From: Marsupella aquatica
Taxonomy: Eukaryota > Marchantiophyta
Assembly (NCBI GenBank): GCA_973895155.1
Contig: OZ316896.1
Coordinates: 21,638,001-21,702,000, forward strand
Direction: 5' to 3'
Length of the DNA stretch: 64,000 nt
Below the pieces are notes generated by a model. It ran no database searches. It was not told the origin of the DNA and was given only the letters and a program-made list of their open reading frames with translations. Each line of letters starts with the position of its first letter. Within the stretch, counting starts at the first letter, position 1. Shown here piece by piece: positions 44,648 to 56,806 of this stretch. The position numbers and the translations under genes were made by a program.

Positions 44648-47409
44648 ATGGCGACCAACGTGTCCCCGGACACTCGAATGGCGACTAACGTGTCTTCAAA
44701 CGACTTTATGCTGGACTGGTTCAATGTACTCTACGGCGGAAATTTTCTGCAGATGCAGCAATCCCTGGAAAAACGTGAGAGTCTCTGGAAACACGGCACG
44801 AAAAGAGACCCTACAAAGAGAGTCGAGCGGAAAGTCAAGCGGACAGTCAAGCACGGTACTGTCGATGTCCGGGAGACATCTACATGGGAAGGGTCCAGTG
44901 CACTCATTGAGGCAGCAAGATTTGGGTTTGTAGATATTGTCAAGAAATGGCTTGAAATCCGCAAAGTATCCCCGATCAGCAGTAGTGAGACGGATGAGAA
45001 GAATGCGGGTAAGATCGGTGGCCAAAACCCAACTCCCAAAGATGATGTACGCGATGTGCTGCTTGCGACGAACGGCTGGTGGAAAGTGGACGCATTTACA
45101 ATCGCAGTAGTTTGCGGCAGTAACGAGGTCCTGGGTCTTCTCGTTGACGCTTTAAGAGAACGTAAGGAGCCACCTCCCATCTGGATCGATGAGACGAAGA
45201 GTCAACTGCAAGGGTCGCTCAACCCGAGGACGGTGAGTCAACTGCAAGATTCGGCCGATAGCGGAAATAGTGACCGGCAAAGAGCGGGACTAAGAGAAGC
45301 AACAAACGAAGTCTTCGCTTACCCTAAATGCAAGGAGTGCGAGGAAAAGTACAGAATCGACCCATATTTCAGTTCCCTCCCCATAGAGGAATACTTCTTT
45401 CACTTTCTGTGTCAACAACCAAAAAATAACGATTTTAGGCCCGCCAGGTTGGCCCTGCGGAAGAAGCTGGGGTCTGAGGATTGTTGGGACTTCGTTTTGA
45501 ATCTTGAAGATAGGCAGGGAAGACCTCCGCTCCATGCTGCAATATGGAGTGACACAATTGACGCCTTCCTTGACCTTATACAGGCGGAGAGTGACGATGT
45601 CACAATATCCCGCATGATAATCGCCATCAAAACACCTGACGGAGCTGGAAGGTCTCCTATACACGTGGCCGCCGGTCTAGGTAGAAGCTCTGCACTTAAA
45701 GCGCTTCTTGAGTATCCCGAACAAGCTGTCATAGATGCGGTTTCTGAAAGCTGTAACCAGAGTTGGACGTACCAGGAGCCGCACTTTTCAGGCGGTAAGA
45801 TCCCCATTGACATCAATCAGTTGTCCGAAGAACTGGGCTTCGGGGATCACCATTACCCTTACAGTGCCGTCCATGCAGCACTGCTCGAGGGACACTCTGA
45901 ATGTGCGAAGCTTTTGATTGAAAGATTTCCCGAGATAGATTGGGGAACATACAGGTATAGCAAAAAGAAGAAGGGTGAGGAGAAGGTTGATGTTATTGTT
46001 GAGTTGGACACGATGCAGCTTGCGTGTCTAGTCGGAGCAGACGCTCCGGTCATACGGTTGCTGCTGGTACGTACAAATTTGTCAATGGGTGTCCGGAAGT
46101 CCTCAACGCAATGTAGAGTGTTTAAGACGAGTAATTATTTTTTCAATTATAGCTTTGTATCCTCAAGTTGTATATAGATTATGTAGCCTTTTACGAGCCA
46201 ATATTCCGACCACTACACCGCACACCTTCGTTGGCCAATTGGCTGGTCTCAGGTCATTTCAAACCATGCATCTATCTTGACGCTACAGTTTATTGACGTT
46301 CCTACTATAACTGGATATTGTGTGATCTGTGGCAGGATGCTGGCGGGGATGGTGATTATCTAAGCAAACAAGAGGACCCTACAATTGCACCAAACCTTCA
46401 CAAACATGCATGGCATGCAGTCCATATTGCGGCGGCATCAGGGAAGTATGCGAATTTGCAATTGTTGTTAAAGGATGAAGAACTTGTCAAAGTTGAAGAC
46501 TATCAAGGAAACAGTCCACTTCATCATGCTTTAAGAGTGCACGAGTATGGATTTCAAACTCACTTGGTAGATCATTTCAAGTTAGAACGCGTTCGTGACG
46601 AGATGCTTTCACATACTGCGGCTCACAAGGCCAAGGAGCTGCAGGATATGGCCGCGGATACTAAAAGAAGGAAAGAGTGTATAGATCTTTTGTTGCAACG
46701 TGGATGTGATATTTTTGCGGAAAATCACTCCAAGAATGTTCCTTATCCTGGACAAGTCTTGGAGCACAACGGAAAACTCATGTCCTGGTGGTCTGGTTAT
46801 CAAACCAAAGCGTTGCAAGCGTCCGCAAATGATTGCGTCAATGCTGCAAATGCAATATCTGTCACTGCAGCATTGGTGGCAACAACGTCATACGTGGGGC
46901 CATTACAACCTCCTTTGAGTTACGGAGATCAGGGGATCCATGAAAACAATGTGTGGGTCATTATTTTCATGGTGTGCGACACATTGTCATTCTATTTGGC
47001 CATCGCTGCAATCACAATTTCTTTGATTCCATCCCTTCCAGCGGGATGGCAACTTCTACAGCGAAAGCCATATACAGGTCAAGATATGGTGACACTATCT
47101 GTGATCATTCTATACCCAGCGATAGTTTTGCTATTTATAGCATTTGCTTGTAGTTCTCTTTCAGTGGCAAGTGCCAACGTCACGTCAACAGTTGCTGGAC
47201 AGTTGACAATTGCTACAACTTGCGTCGGAGGACTTATATGTCTTCTAGCGTTCATTCTGTTCACCATAAGACTCTTGGTATTTATTCTTCCTAGGGATCA
47301 CGATGAGACGGATTTCCTTTCAACCTTGGACAAATGCACGAAATTTTCTCTTTCTCTTTCGGGAACGAAATCTAGATTAAAAGCTAAATTAAAATCTAAA
47401 TCTCAATAA
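44648..47409 (+). CDS. Ankyrin-repeat protein with PGG-like membrane domain (ANK-B)
   Basis: Exons 44648-46066 and 46336-47409, joined in phase 0 at CTG|gtacgt and ggcag|GAT, the same intron position as in A and C. 830 aa. The N-terminus MATNVSPDTRMATNVSS is a 33-bp internal duplication of the start; the second ATG at 44681 is also usable. Ankyrin repeats: SSALIEAARFGFVDIVKKWL (about residue 80), GRPPLHAAIWSD, GRSPIHVAAGLGRSSALKAL, YSAVHAALLEGHSECAKLL, and in exon 2 WHAVHIAAASGKYANLQLL (about 498) and GNSPLHHALRVHEYG. The membrane region starts near residue 642 (ANAISVTAALVATTSYVGP) and has about four helices to about 810; a basic tail ends SRLKAKLKSKSQ. It lacks the acidic linker present in A and C. 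The frame is intact, so it is probably functional. Its role is inferred from plant ANK-PGG proteins only. Confidence 0.9.
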
Positions 47410-49739
47410 ATATGGGAGTGGTAGCTCTCTGAAACGGTTTCAAAATGACTGTAAAACCCCTGCTTACATTGGTTTGATATCCATGATGAGATAGGTTCCG
47501 ATGGCATGAGTATGAATTCTCCTCACATGAGGCTGAAGGAAAATTGGATGCACATGGCAACTTCATGTTTTACACCCAAGTTTTTTAATAAATGGGCTCA
47601 AAGGTGTCATTCAGAGGTGTTAAAAAGATTATGCACTTACAATGTTCTAGCAATCAACTTTACACCTAATTCGTTCCTGATTTACACCAATGAACTTCAA
47701 AAACTGCAACATAAGCCAGCGACTGGGGGTCCAATGATACTAAGCACTTCTAGATGGTGTGAAAATTGAATTAACACTGAAATCGGAAGTGCAGTTATCA
47801 CTCGTAGACATTTTGCACTACAACCAGCTTTTGTTCTCTCTAGATTTAAAGTGCAAATTACTCGACACAGAGTGCATACTTATCATTGATCACATTCTAC
47901 GTACTGTACGTATGTAACAGAAAAACAAAAAAGGCAGAAACAACAGAGGTTTTTACTTGACTCGATCTGTATCAAAGTGTTGGTAGATTGAATCAAAAGA
48001 GAGATCTACGTATGAGATATGGAGCAGATTGACCGGCATTGTTCAAGATGGCATTGTTCAAGATTCAAATTCGATCAGACACTCTTTCGACAAAAGTCAT
48101 GTGGAATCTGAAATTTCTTCTACCTAAAGATCGAAGGTTTTGAAAGTAACACAAGCGAGAGAAATTGGCATAAGTTTACAAGATATCGAACCCGAGTCAG
48201 GCTGGTTACCACCCGCTTGATACTATCAACCGAAACCCTTGCACTGAAGTAGCAGTTGCCGAAGACGGTTGCGGATTGAGCAATGAAGAATTCCGTAGCG
48301 ATGGTTGACCATGAGATGCTGCAGCACAAATCGAAGCCAATCAGATTTCAATAAAAACAAATTGATTCATTTCTGTTATATATTGAAAACGATTCGAGAC
48401 ATTTTAGTTGAGATCTCTCCAAGCAATCTATTGCAAGACCAACTCACATACCTCTGTTTTCTTCTAGCTTCTGCTAAATCTGTTTTGGCAGACATCAGGC
48501 GTCCCTCTCCCTCACGCAGTCGTCTTCGTCTTCACTGATAAACAAGGGTTGTTGGAAGATATGGCGTGCAGAGCAGCAGCAGTACCCAAACTCCTCACCT
48601 CGATCACCTCTATATCGACTACGATAACAAGTTTTCTCCATAGCTATTGTGCTGATTCTAACACACCTTAGCTCCTTCCGCTCTCTGCATCCCCGGTGAC
48701 TCGTTAAATTTTGTGCCCTCGTTGTATTTAGTCTGACTGGTATCCTAAGCCGATTGAAAGAGTGCAAGAGCACACACAGAGGGCAGGGGTCCATCAAGCA
48801 TTCCCCATGGGATGAGGGAAAAACCCATAGTACCAGTTTCAAAGGATTCGGTGGGAGGCCATTGCGCTCTGTACCTGTTAATTTGTACTTTCTAAATTTG
48901 ATTTCATGTCCAAGGCAAAGATTGGGTGGGAGGCAAAAACATCGCTCCCCTGGAGAACCTGGCGTGATGGGCCCTGTAAACCTTTTCTTACATTTAGGGA
49001 GGTGAGAGTTTTGTTAGATGTTCTTGTTATGGTGGTTTTGGTTGTTGAATTTGGTTTGAGCAAAGGGGCAACAAATGTTCAAACCAATGTTTGAGGAGGA
49101 TCTTGCCTCATGAAATGGAAGTCAAAATTATGTTTTAAAATAAATTTAAAACTTTGTTGATCGCAATAATAGTTACTAAAACATCCCCTAATTTCTTTAC
49201 AGCTTAAACTATTTCGATTCTAAGATAAGAATGCAGTAAAGTGAGGGCTCAAGTCCAATAACAAGTGTCCTTACAGACCATAATGCCCAGTTTTCTGTTC
49301 CAGACGATTTTGGCCTGGCTGTAGACACTCCAGGAATTACAAATGAATTGTTTTTTTCCAGGGCTTTGAGTATATACTAAAGTCCTGTTTACTATATACT
49401 TAAAAAAGAGCTTGAGTATTGAGGGGCTATTATTGCCCATAGCACTCTGTGACAGGACCTCCATACACTTAAAGACCTAAGAGATTTATTTATACTAATT
49501 TTTGCCTTTCTCAGATTTTAGTAAAAGTAGAGGAGAATTTTCATAATGAGCCTACCCGAGTCTTTGACTGTAAAATTCTTCTCCAAGTATGTCCTGCAAA
49601 TTACAAAGAGAAAATCTTAAAGAGCATTATGTTGCTGGGAAAATTCATGTGTGTGTAACTCTTCAACATTGTGTACATCCTATCTGCATAGGATTGCAGG
49701 GATTGACTCACAATTCAATTTATATTGGGTTAAGTACGT
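47410..49739. other. Intergenic behind ankyrin gene B
   Basis: About 47440-47530 resembles the 3' flanks of the other ankyrin genes. The rest shows no recognisable gene; ORFs up to 115 codons overlap on opposite strands and have no known motif. Confidence 0.5.
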
Positions 49740-49960
49740 TCATTCTGCATGTCCCATGCCGAATAGGGAATTATAGCAAAGGTATCATCACGTATGACGC
49801 TTGTGAGAATCTGCTCCTGGAAGTAGAGGAACCAGCGGTGGAATGGAAAAAATAGCCAACAAAAGTCAGTGTACCTCTAAGGTAGTATTCCGTTGTTGTA
49901 CCCTCCTGAACAATAGGCACAATGGATCTTCGACTGCGCTTCAAAGGAGCGAGGGTCTTG
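49740..49960 (-). pseudogene. Polyphenol oxidase fragment (CuA region)
   Basis: Matches 61273-61491 of the intact oxidase, from the FAIPFWAWDIQ region back through [11 protein letters not shown] and the CAYCSGAYNQR region. Small deletions are present. Both ends are abrupt. Together with the 3'-half pseudogene at 36165-37113 it shows that each duplication unit once held an oxidase gene. Confidence 0.9.
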
Positions 49961-51225
49961 CAGCTAGTGCCAGAATCTTGTCGAAGCGAGCTTTTGGTAG
50001 CATCGTTATCGTTGCTTCGCTCAGCACCATTAGCTTTCATTTGAATTGACAAGCAAAGGTCCAACGTATGTGGGTAGTAGCACTAACAATTTTTTCCTCG
50101 CCACTCTTTGTTTTCCTCAACCTGGAACAGAGAACCAACATTGATTCACACCATTCATTGTCACTGCGCTCTGCACTTTTATGACAAAAATCTGATTTAT
50201 ACAAAGAGGACCAAACACTTGGATGGTACCGCAGTAGAAGTTGGTAGACACACTGCTCGGGTGGCAAAGCGCAGGCAATATATAGAGAAACTTACAGGAG
50301 TGTAACAGGGCTTCTAAGACTAGTGTAGTGTCTCTGAATTTCAAAAATGTAGGAGAAATGCTGGTCACGGTCAAACCAAACCAGTCGAGAAACATGTGGT
50401 CCTAGAATCAAATCACCTGTGATGATATATATACCTGGAACGATTGGTCTCTGTCGGGATATAGCTTACGGGGAAGGGCGAGGCGAAGTGGTGGCCTCGA
50501 ACCTTTTAGCCCCCACCCCACCTACGAAGCTTGAGCTGAGCTGATCTGATCCTCTCCTCCCACTTGACTGTCGGGACACAACTTTCAATGTGCTTGCCTT
50601 TCAAGTGTCGTACTGCAGTGTCGCCTGTGGATGAGGCTCGTGCTCGTGCTTCAAGAGATCCCTCTACTCTACTGTACACGTGCTTTTGTTTCAAAGCTTT
50701 GTAGACTGTTGCACTTTCACTCAGATCGTTGAGCTTTCCACGATGATTCCACAAGATCTCCAATGTAACTGGATTTGGGTACTATCTCGAGTAAACACTA
50801 TTTTTTAAAGTTTGCTAGCAGTCAGGCTCAATAACCAGTGCGACAACATTCTTTTTTCAGTCGGGTTTGCGCACATAATAAGTAGAATTCTTATGGGGTT
50901 TGTATTTATGTAGCCCGTAACTTCTTGCATCCTAGCCATAACACAGTTTTATGGACTTGGCCGCATCTCATTTATGGCGCTGTCTCGACTCACCCGAATA
51001 TGACATTCGACCTTGAATGTGAGTTTTCTTGGTCCCATCGTTCATCTCAATCAATGATATAAACTCGTCCGTGGACCCGTTGGGAGAACCACTTCCTCCA
51101 TCCTCAGGGCAGCTCTGTACTCGATTTTGCGAACAGACTGCTGTTTCAGGTGGTGGAAGTGGGATCAGCAGAGGTCTGCATCATTACTCTGGATCTGAGA
51201 GATCGCTTAGAGAGGCCTTTTTCAC
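49961..51225. other. Duplicated spacer, copy 2, and 5' flank of ankyrin gene C
   Basis: About 50130-50860 aligns with 37140-38680 (without the solo LTR and tandem repeats found there). About 51010-51225 aligns with the leaders of ANK-A and ANK-B, including the tract 'atctgagagatcgctt'. No other gene seen. Confidence 0.65.
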
Positions 51226-54032
51226 ATGGCGACCAGCGTGTCTCCGGATAACTTTGTCCCGGACGACGTGGTGCTGGACTGGTTGAATGCACTCTATGCC
51301 GGAAATTTGGTGCAGCTGGAAGAATTACTGAAAGCCCATAATGATCTCTGGCAATACGGCCCGGGAAACGACCCTTTCAAGACAGTCAAGCGGACAGTCA
51401 AGCGCGGGAATGTCGATGTCCTGGAGACATCGCCATGGGAAGGGTCCAGTGCACTCCTTGAAGCTGCAAAATTCGGGTGTGTAGAGCTTGTCAGGAAATG
51501 GCTTGAAATATGCGAAGTATCCCGGATCAGCAGACGTTACTCAACCGTGGATCAGGAAGGTCAATCCCTCTCCATGACACAAGAGAGAAACGTGGAGTCG
51601 ACTTCAGATGAGAGCGGGGTTGCTGATCCTGGTCGGGAAGATGCTGCGTTCGAAGTGGACCAAATGAACGACGGGAAGCTTGCAGAAGTAGCACAGAAGG
51701 ATGGGTCGGCTGATGCACGTCTAGGTGCAAAATTTTGGAAGGCTCTGTGGACGGACCCTAAGCGAAGTGTCGAACTCATATCCACCAAAGGACGCCGCAC
51801 CACGGGGGAAGACAATGCTGGCACTGACACGGATGAGGAGAATGGTGGCCAAACTCACTCAGACGACGTACGAGATGTGCTGCTTGCGACGAGCGGCTGG
51901 TGGCGAGTGGACGCAATTACAATCGCAGTAATTTGCGGAAGTAACGAGGTCCTCGGTCTTCTCGTTCGCGCTTTGGGACCGATCGCGGAGATATTGTCCA
52001 AGGTTCTCCCGGTAGCGGAGATATGGTCCGGCTAAAAGAAGCAACAAGGGAAGTCCTCGCTCAGCCTGCTTGCAAGGAGTGCGAGCAAAAGTACTTACGC
52101 GACCCATATTTCAGTCTCCTCCCCATAGAGGAATACTTCTTTCACTTTATGTGTCAACAGCCGAAAAATAACGAGTTTTGGCCCTCCAGATTGGCCATGC
52201 GGAGGAAGCTAGGGTCGGAATATCGTTGGGACTTCGATCTTACCCTTAAAGATAGGCAGGGAAGACCTCCGTTCCATGCTGCAATATGGAGTGACACAAC
52301 TGATGCCTTCTTTGAACTAATACAGGCGAAGACTGACCGTGTCACGAGATCCCGCATGATACTCGCCATTAAAACACCTGACGGAGCTGGAAGGTCTCCT
52401 GTACACGTCGCCGCCGCTCTAGGTAGAAGATCTGCAATTAAAACGATTCTTGACTATGCCAATAAAAGCGCTAAGGTTCGGAAGGTGGTTTATAAAATCT
52501 GTACGCAGAGATGGCACTACAAGGAGCCACACTTCTCAGGTGGTGAGATCCCAATTGACATCAATAAGTTGTCCGACCAACTGGGCTTCGGGTATCACCA
52601 TCGCCCTTACAGTGCCGTCCATGCGGCACTACTCCACGGAAACTCTGAATGTGCGAAGCTTTTGATTGAACAATTTCCCACATTTAATTGGGGAACATAT
52701 ACGTATACCTGTCGCAGCATCAAGGAGATGGGTGAGGTGATTGTTGAGTTTGACACGATGCAGCTTGCGTGTTTCATGAGAGCAGACGTTTCGGTCATAC
52801 GATTGCTCCTGGTATGTACCAATTTGTCAACATATGTCCGGAAGTCCTCAATTCAGTGTAGGACAGGAACATTTTTCAGAATAAAGTTTTGCATCCGAAA
52901 CCTCTCTGTTCTAGCCTAATCCCCTCGCGTTTCAAACTCTGTATGTTCCTGATAGTACATTGAAGACAGTTCTTACTATAACTGGATATTGTGTTGTCTG
53001 TGGCAGGATGTTGGCGGGGATGGTGCGTATCTACGACACACAAAGTTATCTAATGTTGACGACAGTCAGTCACCAGCAATTCATCATCCATGGCATGCGC
53101 TCCATATTGCGGCTGCATCAGGGGTTTATGAGAATTTGTACTTGTTGGTAAAGGATGACCTTTTTGCACTCAAAGACTTCGAAGGGAACACTGCACTTCA
53201 TCATGCTTTAAGAATACGAGAATTTGGATTTCAGACTCACTTGGTAGATCATTTCAAGTTAGAACGTGTTCGTGACGAGATGCTTTCACATACTTTGGCT
53301 AGCAAGGCCAACGAGCTTCAGGGTTCGGACCAGCATACTGAAGACAGGCAAGAATGTATTGAACTTTTGTTGCAAAGTGGATGTGATATTTTTGCGGAAA
53401 ATCTCTTCAAGAGAGTTCCTTGTCCGGGAATAGTCTTGGCAAGCAATGGAAAACTCATGTCGTTTTGGTCTGCAACACGAACCCAAGCGTTGCAAGCGGC
53501 CAAATATGAGTGCGTCAGTGCTGCAAATGCAATATCTGTCACTGCAGCATTGGTGGCAACAACATCATACGTGGGCCCATTACAACCTCCTTTGAGTTAC
53601 GGAGATCATGGGATCCATGATAACAATGTGTGGGTCATTATTTTCATGGTCTGTGACACAACGTCATTCTATTTGGCCATCGCTGCAATCACAATTTCGT
53701 TGATTCCATCCCTTCCAGCGGCACGGCAAGCTCTGGAGCGAAAGCCATATACAGGTCGAAATATGGTATCACTATCTGTGTCAATTTTATTCCCAGCGAT
53801 AGTTTTGTTATTTATGGCATTTGCTTGTAGTTCTCTTTCAGTGGCAAGTGCCAACGTTACCTCAACAGTGGCAGGACAGTTGACACTTGCTACAACTTTT
53901 GTCGGAGGACTTGTATGTCTGCTAGCGTCCATTCTGTTCACCATCAGACTCTTCCGATTTATTCTTCCTGAGAGTGGTGGTTACCTTTCAAACTTGGACG
54001 ACTGGACGAAGTTTAAACTATTTAACTCTTAA
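51226..54032 (+). pseudogene. Ankyrin-repeat protein with PGG-like membrane domain (ANK-C), frame broken in exon 1
   Basis: The structure is as in A and B: exon 1 51226-52811 and exon 2 53007-54032 (CTG|gtatgt, ggcag|GAT, phase 0). It starts MATSVSPDNFVPDDVVLDWL. The frame from the start ends at TAA 52033 after VRALGPIAEILSKVLPVAEI; the ankyrin part continues in another frame from about 52010 (GSGDMVRLKEATREVL). Compared with ANK-A, about 90 bp around this point are missing and a near-direct repeat GCGGAGATAT flanks it, so a small deletion with frame change is likely. The rest is intact: YSAVHAALLHGNSECAKLL, WHALHIAAASGVYENLYLL and a membrane domain from NAISVTAALVATTSYVGP. No GT-AG intron of sensible size repairs the break. 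A sequencing error is possible. Confidence 0.8.
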
Positions 54033-56221
54033 TAAAAATGTGAGTGCGAGCACTCTGAAACGGTTTCGAAACGATAGTAAAACCTCTGCTTACATTGTTT
54101 TGGTATCCGTGAGTCAGGTTCCGATGGGATCAAGTATGAATTTCTCCTCACATAACCCACCTGAAGAAAGATGGATAGGTCATCTCAGATATATGAATAT
54201 TGCATATCATATCATTTAGAGGGTCATCCCGTTCGTTCTCCTATCTTTCCGATAATCCGATAATCCCAGTGTATATCAATACCCACGGCGGTTTCTCTCA
54301 TTGTGGTTTCCCTAATTGTATAGAAAAGCGTATGTCGTCCCTGCCATAGCTTCAGGCTTCCCTCGACTTCCCTGCTGGATGCATCGCGGTGTCTGTTCTC
54401 TGGAAGATCTAGATACAAAATTCCCCAAGTTCCCACTCCAAAATGCATGGATGAGCAGTTCACAGACCATAATGTATCGGCCAAACAACCTAATGTGGGT
54501 ACTTCCTCTTTCCATAAGTGCATATCACGGCCATTACTGTCTCTTCGCATGTTTTCAAGAATGGACTGAAATTCATGAGGGTCAAGGAGTGTGACAGGGA
54601 ATACCCTGTTCTCGTCTCTGCTGGACCTGATTGAATTCCGTCCAATTGCAACTTGTCACTTGCCTCAATGAGAAGCAAGCTAGGGATTAAGCGCCTTTGT
54701 TTGGTTGTTTCTCAGCCGTATCTCCGCTCTCGGTCACCATGAGGCGGGGCTGTGTCCCGGGCCCACCCACCGCTGCTGCCCAAGCCCACCGTCCCACAAC
54801 GCTCCGGGCCTCACCTTCTTGATGCACGACATGTGCTCGTGATCGTATGCTAGTCTTGGGCTCCCTCTCCTGTGCTTATCTTATGAAGGACTCAACAATT
54901 TCACAAAGAGATTTAAATTTTTGCACGAATGTTTAGGAATTGCATCCTGCCAGTTATGTTGTCCCTTCGTCCTCCGTGGCGGATGCATCAAGGTTGTCGT
55001 CCTCCCGTCTGCCTCCATGTCCAGTGCTCAATAGGTAAGGAGAAGTTGTAGCATAAAGCCTGCAGCTCGATGCAGGTTCTCACCATGTCTTCACTCCACT
55101 TTCTTGATGTCTGAAGTTTGTGTACTAATTGAAGTGACAAAGGACCCATCAATCTTGTAGCTATCCAAAGTTGTCGTGTTATGTGAAGGGATATCTGCAA
55201 TCTAGACTCCAAGGTGATCAGCCGCTGACAATTCTTGAAGCTATATCTCTTGCTTGGTTGCTTTGTGTTGATGCTTTGTTGCTTTTATGACGTTCTTTCA
55301 TTCAGGAGTGTGATATGTATAAGGACATTGAGTTACGCTGTGAGAAGGCAGAGTGAGGAATTTGAGATTGTCGATTAGTCCCATGGTCTCTTGGGTGGGT
55401 TTGACAGGAGAGCAGAGGAAACAAGAGGAGATTTCTCATTTTTAGTTACATACACCATGATACGGGGATGAAGCTCTTGGAGTTATCTCCCATACGATCC
55501 TCACCACTCATATAGATTCCTATACATTATTCAAAGCCACTATACAACAATGGCTTCCTTTTCTTACATCTCTCGTGAGAAAATCTGTCATACGTACTAT
55601 GATTCATTTTTTTCTGAGATGTCTCCTGAGAAAACCGGTGACAGAATTATTTGTTACTTCTCTTAGGTACCTTGAGAGATATAAGGAAAGTCTCTCGATG
55701 CAGGTTCTCACCATGAGACAAGACTTTCCTGATATCCAACTACATAGATATAAGGAAAGTATCAAGCTTCAGGTTCTCACCATGAGAGAGATATAAGGCA
55801 GCTCGATATAAGCAGGTTCTCACCACTCTGTCGTTTCAAACGAGACAAGACTTTCCTTACATCTCTGCTGAGTAATTCAATTAGTACGTGAGACAAGACT
55901 TTCATTAGATCTCTCTTGAGAAATCAGAGCGACATTTTATCTGTGTAGCCCAAATTGGTTATCATCCAGTCCAAGCCAATGTCACCAGCTTATGCCAAGA
56001 GCAATGTTGTGAGAAATGTTGGTTTTCCTTCAGATTTATCACTGTCCAATTCTACCAACATTTGCAACCATTTGTAATGCCTTCTTGGCTATGGCTGCCA
56101 AAGTCGGAGTAGTAGTTGTGCTTCATCGCGGGGACTCATTCTTGGCTATGGCCGCCAAAGTCGGAGTAGTAGTTGACATAATCAATTAATGATGTGTTTG
56201 GTTGTGATGATTTATGACCCT
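54033..56221. other. 3' flank of ankyrin gene C, no clear gene
   Basis: About 54110-54480 aligns with the flank of ANK-A, and 54490-54580 holds the uninterrupted counterpart of the site where Copia-2 sits. Short repeats 'aggttctcaccatgagag' and 'ataaggaaagt' recur at about 55680-55860. 'gccaaagtcggagtagtagt' occurs twice (about 56098 and 56154). No gene recognised. Confidence 0.6.
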
Positions 56222-56806
56222 TCACATAGTATGTGAAAAACTTAACTTCTTTATCATTTGTCTTTTTATGTAGTGAAGGCATACACTCCTAAAGGGCAAC
56301 CAAATATCCACATCCCTAAACTTATTTCCTAGATAATAAGAACCTTCATACAATAATGGCTCTTGGAGTATTACCTCAAACCACCTCATGAGATCAATGG
56401 TGTGCTGAGTTGGGTCTGGATCCAAGGTCTGTGTTATGGCTACACCGGATGGACCTCCCTGGTCAACAGGTGCCTCATGCACAAAAGCCTCTTGCAAGGT
56501 AAATGCTGCCTCCGCTGCACGCCACCTGCTCAAGTGCTTGATGCGCTCACATGACATGTCTAGTAACCAGGGAAAATTTGTGACATGTGTCGTGTCACGA
56601 TCATCGCCCAATAAGAGCCTCAACTCCTCCCACTCATCCCATTTCTCAAGTGGGACCCGGATTGCAGGCTTGGCATCTGGTTTGCTTCTCTTTTTGTAAT
56701 CTATGACATCACTAGGATACTTTGGTCTTTGAGGACCACCACCCCGAGGAGGATGTCTATGACGGGCAGTAGGAAGGTCAGACAGGTGGCTTACCCCCCG
56801 GCTCAC
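56222..56806 (-). CDS. Unidentified ORF of 194 codons
   Basis: The minus strand starts MSRGVSHLSDLPTARHRHPP and continues GGGPQRPKYPSDVIDYKKR and WDEWEELRLLLGDDRDTTHV. It ends ...IKRQMIKKLSFSHTM. Composition is protein-like with a basic, Pro-rich start and a Trp-rich, mixed-charge middle. I recognise no domain. It could be one exon of a larger gene or a transposon-derived ORF. No supporting promoter or splice structure was found. Confidence 0.35.
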   Translation of the reverse strand: MSRGVSHLSDLPTARHRHPPRGGGPQRPKYPSDVIDYKKRSKPDAKPAIRVPLEKWDEWEELRLLLGDDRDTTHVTNFPWLLDMSCERIKHLSRWRAAEAAFTLQEAFVHEAPVDQGGPSGVAITQTLDPDPTQHTIDLMRWFEVILQEPLLYEGSYYLGNKFRDVDIWLPFRSVCLHYIKRQMIKKLSFSHTM

